The translations under genes and the position numbers were made by a program. From positions 2,501,063 to 2,565,062 of the forward strand of contig KL647300.1 of NCBI GenBank assembly GCA_000727475.1: DNA of 64,000 nt, written 5' to 3'. The stretch is from Sarcocystis neurona (taxonomy: Eukaryota; Apicomplexa; Conoidasida; Eucoccidiorida; Sarcocystidae). Below are positions 1 through 11,600 of this stretch, in pieces (the stretch's first letter is position 1; each line of letters starts with the position of its first letter). The notes under the pieces were generated by a model. The model did not search any database. It saw nothing but the letters and a program-made list of their open reading frames with translations, and was not told where the DNA came from.

Positions 1-2620
1 CTGCTGCGCCTGCAGCAACTTCTGCTGCACCACCTGCAGCCGCTCCCGCTTCAGCATTTTCAGCAGCAGCCGCTGCTGCTCGTGCAGCAACTGCCGCTGG
101 TGCTGCTGGTTCTTTTTCAGCACCAGCTGCAGCGACCTGCGGGGCTCTTGCCGTTGGAGCTGTGACTTCGGCTCCTTCTACATCGATTGCTGCTGCCGTA
201 ACAGCCATGCCTGCTGCTGCTGCAAAGAATGCGTCTCTCGCTTCTGCAGCTACGTCCACGTGCTCAGCTGCTGACGCTTCGGTGTGGGCACCTTGGCTTG
301 CCGCTGCCGGTGCCCCTAGGTGTCCTGCTGCTGCTGGTTCCAGTGATCCTGTCGCTGCAGCAGCCTCGATGATTGGTGCTGCTGCTGTTGCTGGCTCTGC
401 GCGTCTTGCTGCTGCGACGGGTTCTTCTCTGCATGGGGTAAGCCTGAAGCATTCGTCGCTGCGATCAGGAGCTGCTGCTGTTCTGCTGCATCTGCTGCCA
501 CTCTTCCGCAGGGGAGTGGTCGCGGCTGCAGCAGCAGCAAGGGCGAGACGCCACCCGCCAGAGACAGCAGCAGGCGCTGCGCTGAGTCACCGTGCTCTGT
601 TGGGTTGCCATGCAGCTGCTGGTGCCGCAGCTCCTGCCGCTTCTGCTGCTTGCTTCTCCTCTCTGTGCAGCAGCGCGAACGACTCTGCGCTGCCGCTGAC
701 GCCCTCTCTCCTCCCTCCTACGTGTAGCAGCAGCAATAGAAAACTCGCCGTCTGGTCTTCCTCGGAGCAGTCAATAATTTCTAGCGACAGCTGGGCACGA
801 GACGCGCCCAGCAGCTCGAGCAACAACTGCACCACCCGCACGGCCTACGACCGCCGGAAGGCCAGCGGCTGCAGCGCCAACAACAGCAACAGGCTGCAGA
901 GCAGCAGAGACGGTGACGAGGAGGATGGCAGCGTGTCTAGGAGCCGCTGCAGCGGGGAGAGCAGCCCGATTGCCTGCATCACCGGCGGCCGAGAGGGCGG
1001 GAGCAGCGGCAGCGCCTACGACAGCGGCGAGAATGGCAACGAGCGACTTCGCTGCAGCGCGGCTCTCCGTCCGATCCCCAGCAGCAAAAGCGGTCCTCAG
1101 GTGGCAAGCAACAGCGGCGGCGGAAGCTACACCAGCAGTAGCAATCAGAGCAACGGCAGCAGTCTTAGTACGGAGGGCTGTAAGGGGCGTCTACACAACG
1201 CATCCAGCAGAAGCAGCAGCCACTGCAGCCGCGGCGACAGCACTCCGCTATTTGTTTCGTCCACTGGCTGCGACAGCAGCATCTCCCAGAAAGAGAGCAG
1301 GAGCAGTCAAAATGCGTGGGGTCTACAGAGCACTGGCGACTTTGTTCTCCGAAGTAGCAGCAGCGGCAACTGTCCTATAAACGGCAGCAGCGAAGTGAGA
1401 AAAAAGGATTCGTACTTCACTTGCGCACCGACACTTGCCGCGGTACCGCGTGCTGCCTCTGCTGCCGTTGGCAGTTCTGTGGCTGCTTGTGGTGCTCCTG
1501 CCGCAGGTATTGCTGCTGCTGCTCTTGGTCGGGCGGCTGCCGGCATTGACGCTGCGTTTGACGCTGCTCCTGCTGCTGCTGCTGCGTCGTCCGCGAAGCC
1601 TGGAGGAGAGCCTGCTGTAGGTGTTTGTACGGCAGGGGAGGACATGCGTCAGCGACAGCATCAACTGTTGCAGCCACAGCAATTTTCGCACCACGGGGTG
1701 CCCCCTCACCAGCACCAACAGCAGTGGCTTATGCGTGAGCTTCCCGACGTCGAGCAGATCGCGCAGGAAGCACGGCAGCAGCAGGTACCACCCTACCACA
1801 CAGACTTACAACATGCAGGGCTTCAGAAGCAACAGGGGACGCAGCAGCGGGTGCTGCTCCGGCAGGAGATGCAGAAGGAGCAGCAGAGGCAGCAGGCGTC
1901 GCTGGAACAGCGGCAGCAGCAGATGGTGGTGTCGGAGCAGCGGCGTGGAAGTGCGCCCGAGCTTGACAAGGAGTTAGGGCCCCTGCGTATGGGAAGGCAC
2001 GTCCCTTCGTGTAGAAAGGCACCTGCATCAGCAGCGGAAGAAGGCTTCCAGTTTTTTCCCTTTTCTGCTGCTTCAATATTTACACCAGTAGGTGCAACCG
2101 CAGGTGTCACTGGTGCCGGGCAGCTAGCAGCAAGCAGAGGCTTCGGCAGCCAGTGTTGCAGCAACGTCAACAAAGGTGGCAGCGCCGTCAGCGCCTGCAG
2201 CAGGGAACGCAACTGCGGAAGGGAAGACGGATACGCTATTAGCAGCAGCAGCATATCCAGTAGCAACAGCAGCAGCAGTCGTGAACCTGATAGGAACAGC
2301 ACCAGCAACAACACCTTGCCGAGCAGCAGGAGCAGCGGCTTCAGAGGAAGCGACCGCTACAGTGACCCGTGGAGCAAAGGAAGCAGCAATTGTAACAGCA
2401 GCAGCATCAGCCAATCATATAGCGACTGCAGCAACTGTAGCGGCAGCAACAGGGGTTGGAGCAGCAATGGCGGCGACTGGAGGAGCGAATGGACGAGCAG
2501 CAGCAGCAGAAGGCACGCGGAGCGCAGCTTGTGGAGTGTGCAGCGGGGGTTTTGCAGCGCAGCAGCAGCCGCAGGCAACAGCAGAGGAGCGGGAGGAGGA
2601 GGCGAAGGGAGAGGCAGCAG
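1..2620 (+). repeat. CAG/CTG trinucleotide-rich low-complexity block at the 5' end of the DnaJ gene
   Basis: The stretch is dominated by GCA, CAG and GCT triplets and is open in more than one frame on both strands, so frame length alone is not evidence of coding. In the DnaJ frame it encodes Ala, Ser and Gln runs. The repeat changes polarity: CTG on the plus strand at about 1-500 and 1430-1620, CAG/GCA at about 530-1400 and 1620-2600. In the better-supported genes of this window CTG polarity is typical of introns, so these CTG portions may be unrecognised introns. Confidence 0.6.
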
Positions 2621-5600
2621 CAGGAGAGACCCGTACGAAGTGCTCGGCTGCGGCCGAAACAGCAGTCCACAAGAAATAAAGAAACGCTTTCGTGAGATGG
2701 CAAAGAAGTACCATCCTGACCTTAATCCGGATCCTGCGGCGAAGCAGAAAATGGCCGAGGTCACAGCGTAAGCGTGTACAACAGCAGCAGCTCGTCTTGC
2801 GGCTGCTGTTTTGCTGCGCTGTCTCTGCTGTGCCTCCTACTGCAGCTGCTGCTGCACGCCGCGCTCCCAGCAGCTGCCACGTGTACTGCCGCGGCGGCGC
2901 ACAAGACCGGTGCTGCTGGTGCTGCCTCGCGCGACACAGTACTCAGCTGGTGCACACACGCGCATTGCCGCATGACCATGTGGACGTCTGCGAGTGACTT
3001 ACAGTAGAAGTGCCAGTCCATGCTTCTTTTGAATGTGTAGCTGCCCGTCTGTGTGCGTACACATATAAAGATATTCATCTATATGCAGTCCAGGATAACT
3101 ACGTTTTAGCACTCTTTACGCGTGTACGTACGTCCACGCATGTACGTATGTAGCGCGTATACGTGTGCTGTGCATCCACGTGGACTGCAGAAATACATAT
3201 GTGTATACAAAGAAGTGTGTAAGCATACACACGTACGTTGCACAGGCGTGGACGTGCCGACGTTAGTCGACACACCTATATATACGTACGTACGCGCGTC
3301 CCCGCATGCGTGGGTAGAGGTACTCGTAGAGAGGGAAAGAGTGACTGAAACGCGCACGCATATCTGCACAGACACAGACGAACACATACGCTTGTATTCG
3401 GTTGCGCATGCTGCTTGTATGGCAGCAATTTCGACGTCTCTCACGGGGCGCATAGGCGGCACGAATGTTTTGGTGCTCCTTACTGGCCCCACGGCTGTCC
3501 GCCGGCACTGGAGGACCGATGCCCTCTTGCTGCCGTCATCACTGTGGCTGCTTGTGTTTGTTGCTACTTGGTGTTGCTGCTGCTGGTGCTGCTGCTGCGG
3601 CTGTCTGTGTTGCTGCTGCTGCAGCAGGGTAGCTTGCTGCTGTAGCTGCCTCCTGCTGCAGCTGCTACTTCGTAGTGCGGCTGCCGCTCCTCGCGCTGGT
3701 GGCAGTCCTCTGCTGCCTTTCTTTCATGTTGCTGCTCCATCGTGCTGCTGCTGCTTAGTAACACCGCGGAGGCCGCTGCCATCTGCGTGACTGCTGCTGT
3801 CATGCAGCGCCTATGAACTGCTGAGCGACCCGCGGCAGCGCGAGTTCTACGACAAGACGGGGATGACACCAGAAGAGGCGGCAACTGCTGCAGCAGGTGA
3901 GGCGCGTAGACATGCGTGCTTCGCGTATGCCCACACTGAGGACATACAAGTGCAGGCACATATATGTTGGTAATACACAAATCTGCATGCACTCGTACGC
4001 CGCACGTAAATTATCGTACTACACAGAACTGCATACCGTCGTACGCTGCATGTATATATTCGTACTACACAGATATGTATACTTTCGTACGCTGTTTCGT
4101 GTGTAGACTACTGCCGTCGTTGTATTGTTGGCAATACTCTTGTTTACAAGTGCCGTGCATGCTGCTGACGCTGCCACCGTTGCGCCTGGTGCGTGGCCTG
4201 CTGCAGCTGCGGCAGCTTGTGTCGGTGCTCGTCCGTGTACGTGCTGCGGCCGTGCTGCGCAAGTGCTCCTGTGCTGCAGCGTCGACTCCGCTGCTGCCGG
4301 ACTACGCGGCAGCCGCCGCTACTGAATCTGTGCTGCTGCTCTGCTGTCTGTGGGACGCTGTGTGTTGCTACGTTGATGCGATGGCGGGTCTGCAGCCTCT
4401 GCTGCTGCGTCTTGCGCCACTTCCTTCCTATGTGAATGCTGCTGCTGTTGCGACTGCTGCGCTTGCCCGGTGCACTGCTATATAGCTGTGGGAGTACTGG
4501 TGTGACGGTATGTTGTAGAAGCTTCTCCGTATGCTGGTGCGACTCTGTAGTAGTACCGCTGCCCTGGCTGCTGCTGCTGCTAGTGTCTGTCGGGCTGCTG
4601 CACGTGTCTTGAAGCCGAGTTGTCTGCATGGTGGTGCTGCGCGTCTGCACCAGCGTCTTCTTCGTGTGCTGCTGCGGCTGTCTCACACGGTGACGCGGCG
4701 CGGTGCGCGCGACTGTTGCTGCTGCTGTTGTTGCGTCTGCGGCGCTGCTCAGAAGGAGGCGCAGCAGGAGGTCCGGGAGGAGCAGCCGGGGGCTTTGATG
4801 CCTCTTTCATGTTCTCGGACTTCGCCGAGATGTTTGCGACGATGGCCGCAGGCTTCGGCGGCGCAACCGCAGCAGGCAGCAGCAGCGGCTTCGCCGCGTC
4901 GGCCTTCGGGGCCGCCGGTGTTGGCGCCGGCACTGGACCCGTCCGCGGAGAAGACATTCAAGCTGAGATGTCCATAGATCTCATGGAGGCCGTGAAAGGC
5001 TGTGAGAAGGTGAGACGAAGGAGACAGAGAGAGAGCGAACCCTGCCCCTCTGGTTTCCTCCTGCTTGATGTAGATGCCTCCGTCGCAGCTGCAGGTGCGT
5101 CTGCTCATGTTGCACGGCCTGCACAGGTGTCTACTATATAAAGCTTGGTGCCTCGTTTGACCTTTGTATGAGACACGCCGACTTTCATAATCTCCGTGTG
5201 TGTGTTGTCGCTCCAAATAATAGACCTGTGACACACCAGGATACAGGATCCCTCTCTATACACTGTGTCACGTTGCTCCGTCCTTCTTTTTCTTCGCTAT
5301 ACGCGCGTGTGCATCTCTCTATGTACATACGTATAGATGTATATGCCTGTTTGAGTCGTGCATAGCAGAGATTCCCACGAATTTTATGGAAGGTCCTGCA
5401 CGGTGCTAGAGGGGATGGACGGCTTTTGTTGGGCGCGTCGGTGAGCGCACATGTGTGAGTGTATTCACGTTCCTCCGCCAGTGCCCGGCTGTAAATATAT
5501 ACATATATATGTATGGGTAGATATATCTGTATGACTGTGCGCCTCGCCGTCCTTACAGATGCGAACGGGTGTACATTATGTATACGTTCTACGTACTTCC

Positions 5601-8600
5601 TCCCGTGATCCTTCTACTCGTAGGAGGTGTACCCGATGGATCTCGCCGGGGATGTTCCTCTGTCTGCGTGTGTCCGTTCACACATATATGCGACGTAGTA
5701 GCTACGTATAACCCGTCTTCTGTCTGTTTAACAGCTATGCTGGCGTCGGCGCGTGCCTCGACGCTTCCCCGTGCCTGCAGGGGTGTGCGTCTCTCTGGAC
5801 GGCTCTCTCTGGCTGTCGCTTTGTCCGTATATGACCTGTCCATCCATCTGTCTGCCCCTCGCCTTGTGAGTATACGCGCATACGTGTGTAACTCGTCTTC
5901 TGCCTCTTTTCAACCAGGATGTGCAGAATTCTGCCTGTGCTAAGACTTCGTGCGCGTCTGGGACTTTATGTGCGGACGCAGTCCCTGAAGGAGTGGTTGT
6001 TCTATGGTGGCTGTCAAATACTGCAGAGCGCGCAGATAGTCCTGGGACAGGCTGCTGCTTCGTTTACAGCTCCACTGCTCGTGTACACATACGCGATATA
6101 TACGGAGGAGCAGGTGTATGCTGCACTTGCGTGTGTGCGGGTGTGCGCGCACTCGGAGACGCCAATTTTAAACGCTTTCTCAATTTCTAGAAAGTCCCGG
6201 AATAGTCTCCGTGTGTGTGTGTCTCGCTCTCTGTATATGTAGGTGCGTACCTATGCATATATGTATATATATATATATGTGGATTATACATCGTAACATT
6301 CGTCACGTATGTGCGAACCTGTGTATACGTGTGTGTGTGTTTGTGGATTATACGTCGTTGGAGTACCCACTCATCTATTGCAAGCGACTGCTACATTGCA
6401 GCTGCTGTTGTAGGAGTGCCCCCTGGTGTAGCTCCTCCTCCTGCTGTTGCACATGTGCCGCCGGGGGGAGCTGTGTTGCTGCTGCGGCCTCAGGGCTGCC
6501 GCTGTTGGTCCCGCCGTCGCGCAGCCCGTCGCGATTGTACTGCTGGACTCTTGCTGCTGCTGCTGCCACCAGGGGTGCGTCCGCTGCTGCTGCGCTGCGG
6601 CTGTGGCTGTGTGCGCATTGGCAATCCTGCAGCGCTCCTGTCCTCGTGGTTGCTGCGAATTTATTCGGAGCTTTGTGTGGATTGTTGCAGTTGCCTCGTC
6701 ATCTGCCAGCTGCAGTTGCTTCTGGTGGTGAACTGCTCGTTTTGTTTTGTTTCGGCGGCTGCGCTGCTGCTGTGCCCCTGCTGTTGCTGCTGCTGTCGCT
6801 GCTCTTGTGTTGCAGCTGGTGCTCCTCTTCGATCTCCTGTTCGTGTTGCTGATGCTGTCGCTCCTGCTCTGTTGCTGTTTTCGTCGTTGCATGTGGTGCT
6901 GCTGTTCCTGCTGCTGCTGCAGACGCTGCGCCTAAGCGCAAAGAGCAGCTGCAACAGCTGCAACGGGACGGGCAGCGCCAGCGGCAGCGCAGGCATCCAG
7001 CGCTGCAGGACATGCGGTGGGAGCGGCGTCCAGCGTGTGGAACGCGGACCCATAGTTCTGGGAATCCCGTGTAGACACTGCAATGGCGAAGGTCAGATTA
7101 TCGCCCACCCTTGCAAGTAGGTCAATCTTGTTCTGTTGCTGCTCCCCAACGCAGCAGATGTGCTCCTGCTGCTGCCGTGTGTGCTGCTGGTGCTGCTGAT
7201 AGAGGCTGCGATTGGGCCTACTGTGAGCTGCTGCTATTGCGCCTGCTTTGTGGGGCGTCCGCTGCGCTGCTGCTCCAGTGCCGCTGCGCTCTACAGCAAC
7301 GGCTGCTGCCGCTGCTCTTGATTACTGTTGTTGCGGTAAGCTGCTGCTGCGGTGAACTGCCGCTGCAGTCAACTGCAGCACCTGGTGACTAGAACCTCGC
7401 CTGCCGTGTTGGTGTTTTATCTGCTGCTGCAGGACCTGCAGAGGCACAGGCGTTCGTATGCAGCCCAAGGTGCTAAATATTGACATCCCAAAAGGTAAAG
7501 CACGGACAGCAAATATTAGCAGATGCGCGCCTTTATGAATCATCTCTCCCGTTTGCGCATAGAGTATCACAGGTGGTTTACCCCGTTCATGTTGACATTT
7601 ATATGACATTAAGATATTTACACGCCACACTGCTATCGTAGGGGAAGAGGGGATACTGGCTGCACGTGCCCACGTGTAACATCGTATGTGTCTGCATATA
7701 TGTATATATATATATATATAGGAACAAATGTCTTGGCAGCAGCTTCGTAGCTTCTGCATGCATGAGTACATGCCTGTATCCACATACAGTCTTGCATATT
7801 TGTACACGTATATATATATATATATACATGTATACCTGAGCCCTAGCCGCAGATCCGAGATAGCAGCACGTAAGGCTGTAGCAACCGCAGCAATAGAACT
7901 GCCAGTTAAGAAGCGGTGCAATGCTTGCGCGCACGGATGAACCAGTGCGCATAGACACAAAGATGCCTGCTCACGAATTCCTCCAGTCACTGTCGAACTA
8001 CGTGTATACGTAGAGGCATATATACATATATGTACATATATACATACTGTATGCATTGCGCGTAAATTCAGGATGCGTGTGTGTGTGCGAACGCCGAGGG
8101 AGTAGATAAGCGCACACACACGTGTACGAGCATCTCCCTGTAGAGGGTCAATTCGTTTGGGCCATTCTTTATATCCACATATACATATATATGTCAAGCT
8201 TCATACGTGTGCATGTACTTTACGTACATTTGTTTGTAGGTACACACCCAGTACATGGTTTAATGCAGTATTGCGAGTGTGCCATGTGTCGCCTGCCCGC
8301 TTTGCGCGTGCATATTGTGTTGCTGATGTGTATCGCTGAGCTCTGCTGCAGTGCGTTGCTGACGCTATGTGCTTAGCCAACAAGCCTTTGGATACATGTA
8401 GGCGTTTGTCTGTCTGTATATATATATATATGTGTAGATGTATAGACACGACGCGTATCTGTACGTTGTCGGGTGTGTCTAGGGATGCAAGTGAGGCGCC
8501 ACAAACATGTAGAAACGTCCGTAGAGATGTAAATGGGAATACACATGTGCCTGGTTAATTCGTAGAGATGTGTGCTGTTAATGTGGGTGGTGCCTCCTCC

Positions 8601-11600
8601 AGGCGTGCGGCAGGGCATGCAGATGCGCGTTCCAAATCACGGCCACATGGGACTGCGGGGCGGGAAGCCCGGCCACCTCTTCGTCACAGTAGGGCCTTCG
8701 TCCACGCATTCGCAGGCACTCCCATATTCCTGTACATTTATACATAAGCGACTGCATATATAGGGACGTACAGATATTCGTGTGGAACTAGGAGGGACGG
8801 GGACAGGTCGTGTGGACGCACGCGAGTGATGCACACGTATGTTGAGTAAATATCGGGGTACACACGCATGCGTGTATATTCAGTAGTACGTACATATATA
8901 TCGTGTGTATCTGCAAGCATGATTACATGCTACGTGTGTACTCGTGTGAGTGCGCAGGGCCGTATCCCGGTCACTCCTTGTAAAAATATATACGTAATAT
9001 ATATACATATACATGTATATATATATGTATATATATGGATATATATATATATATGTATGTAGGTATATGTGTGTATATGTATATATATGTATGTATATAC
9101 ATGCATATATATATGTATATATATATGTATATATATATGTATATATATATATANNNNNNNNNNNNNNNNNNNNNNNNNNNNNNNNNNNNNNNNNNNNNNN
9201 NNNNNNNNNNNNNNNNNNNNNNNNNNNNNNNNNNNNNNNNNNNNNNNNNNNNNNNNNNNNNNNNNNNNNNNNNNNNNNNNNNNNNNNNNNNNNNNNNNNN
9301 NNNNNNNNNNNNNNNNNNNNNNNNNNNNNNNNNNNNNNNNNNNNNNNNNNNNNNNNNNNNNNNNNNNNNNNNNNNNNNNNNNNNNNNNNNNNNNNNNNNN
9401 NNNNNNNNNNNNNNNNNNNNNNNNNNNNNNNNNNNNNNNNNNNNNNNNNNNNNNNNNNNNNNNNNNNNNNNNNNNNNNNNNNNNNNNNNNNNNNNNNNNN
9501 NNNNNNNNNNNNNNNNNNNNNNNNNNNNNNNNNNNNNNNNNNNNNNNNNNNNNNNNNNNNNNNNNNNNNNNNNNNNNNNNNNNNNNNNNNNNNNNNNNNN
9601 NNNNNNNNNNNNNNNNNNNNNNNNNNNNNNNNNNNNNNNNNNNNNNNNNNNNNNNNNNNNNNNNNNNNNNNNNNNNNNNNNNNNNNNNNNNNNNNNNNNN
9701 NNNNNNNNNNNNNNNNNNNNNNNNNNNNNNNNNNNNNNNNNNNNNNNNNNNNNNNNNNNNNNNNNNNATATACATGTATATATATATGTATATATATGGA
9801 TATATATATATATATGTATGTAGGTATATGTGTGTATATGTATATATATGTATGTATATACATGCATATATATATGTATATATATATGTATATATATATG
9901 TATATATATATATATCGATGAAGGGTGTTTGTGTCCGTGTATGCAGGAAGAAGTGTTCAAAAAAAGTGTGTGCACCCGTGTGTAGACGCCTGCGCGCGTA
10001 TAACGGGGAACGTGCGTATACGGACAAGAGCAGAGAGTCCAGTGCAGTCTACAGCGGCATGTGCAATACCTGTGACGCATAGCTATGCATGCGCATGTGT
10101 ATGTATACACACGGGGGCGTGTGCCCGAATACGCCAGTGGCAAGCGAATGGGGTGTCACGCACAGCCGTCTTTTTATCTGCGTTAGCGTCACATGTAAAT
10201 GTGCGTATCTTTTCTGGTACAACGTCAGAGTACCTGTAAAAGTCGCCCAAAAGCACGGCGCTAGCCGGGCTACACAAGTAGACCTATGTGTGTCCGTATA
10301 CGTCTGTATGTGACTAAGATATGGAAGTATATGAGTATCTGTATATATAGGAGTACGTCCTCGTATGGATCAGTTTGTAGCTTCTGTAGAAGTCGTGTCT
10401 TTTCACGTACACGTATGCGGCACTCTCTCATATTGTACGTGCGAGCGTAAATGCTTGCTGTCTGCTCTCCTGCGCACATGTGATGTCGGACAGACGACCT
10501 GCCTGCTGCCTGCTTTCTGTGCTTCTGCGGTGCGGGGTTGCAGATCAACGTCAAGCCCCACGACGTGTTTCGATGGATTGACGATGATATTCACGTGGAC
10601 GTGCCGCTCTCCATCAAGCAGGTAACCGCGTGGCGGAGTTCCGGAACTCCGACTTCATCGATTCATCCATGTCTGTCGCCCGAAAGTTGTTTGTGCTTCC
10701 CTACTTGTGTGCATGTGTGGTCTGTCCCTCGCTTGCCCATCCTTCAATACACGGATAGATATGTGCGCGCACGCACGCAGGTGTGTTGCATAGATAGGCG
10801 TTCTTGTGTCGGAAGAAGAGACTCGATTCGTGGTGAGGCTGTGGCCACGTATTTTGTTCTGAGTGGTGCTTGACAACGCGTTGAGACAACTGCAGGACGT
10901 CTTTTTGCGACAGCGGCGCTGGTGCTGGAAGCTCTGCAGATGCTACCCGTAATTTACACACTGCGACTGCTGTAGGCGAAGACCCTCTTTGCCTGGTGTT
11001 GCTCTTGGCTTTTTTCCCGTTCCTGTTCGTCTTGCCTGCCGTGCTCTTCTGTTGTTGCACCACCCCCCAGCTGTTGTGGGTCCATTTGTTGGTGCTGCTG
11101 CTGTTGCTGCGCCCGCCGCTCAGCTGCTACGGCTACATCCGTTCGTGCTGCTGCCGTTGCTGCGCCCACCGCGCGCTGTTGTGGCTGCGCCCGTCGGTGC
11201 GGCTGCTGTTGCTGCATTCGCGCGGCTGCAGCTGTTGCGAGTTCATTCGCCGGTGCCGCTGCTGCTGGTGCACCCTCTGCTGCTGTTGTTGCTGCACCCT
11301 CTGCTGCTGCTGTTGCTGTACCTTCTGCTGCTGGTGTTGCGGCTGCTTGTGTGCTGCGCGCGCCGTACGGCTGTAGTGCTTGCTAGGAGGCAGCGTGGAA
11401 GTAAAGACGCTGGACGGCTCAATTGACCTGCTGGTGCCTCCCCACACTTCCCCCTCCACTGTGACGGTGTTGCGAGGTCGTGGCCCGCCGAAACTCGAGC
11501 AACGTGGCGGCTTAGGAAATCTCGTCCTGCACTTCACCTTGAAAGTAAGTCTTTCTTCTGTTTCATATCTCTCTAGTGTAAGCGCATGTGTACGTGTACG

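Noticed and set aside
1307..3078. Numerous overlapping open frames on both strands in the first 3 kb
   Set aside because: CAG/CTG repeats contain no stops in most frames, so these are shadows; only the frame leading into the J domain has independent support.
5919..6242. Open frame with several Cys ([12 protein letters not shown]) considered as a DnaJ exon carrying the first zinc-finger repeat
   Set aside because: Exon 3 (ends GCEK, phase 0) joins directly to exon 4 ([17 protein letters not shown]) with spacing that matches DNAJA3 exactly; an exon here would break the alignment. It is left as intronic.
8880..10143. Long open frames across the N run
   Set aside because: They exist only because N codons are read as unknown residues and the AT microsatellite lacks stops in some frames; the residues are Ile/Tyr/Thr/His repeats.
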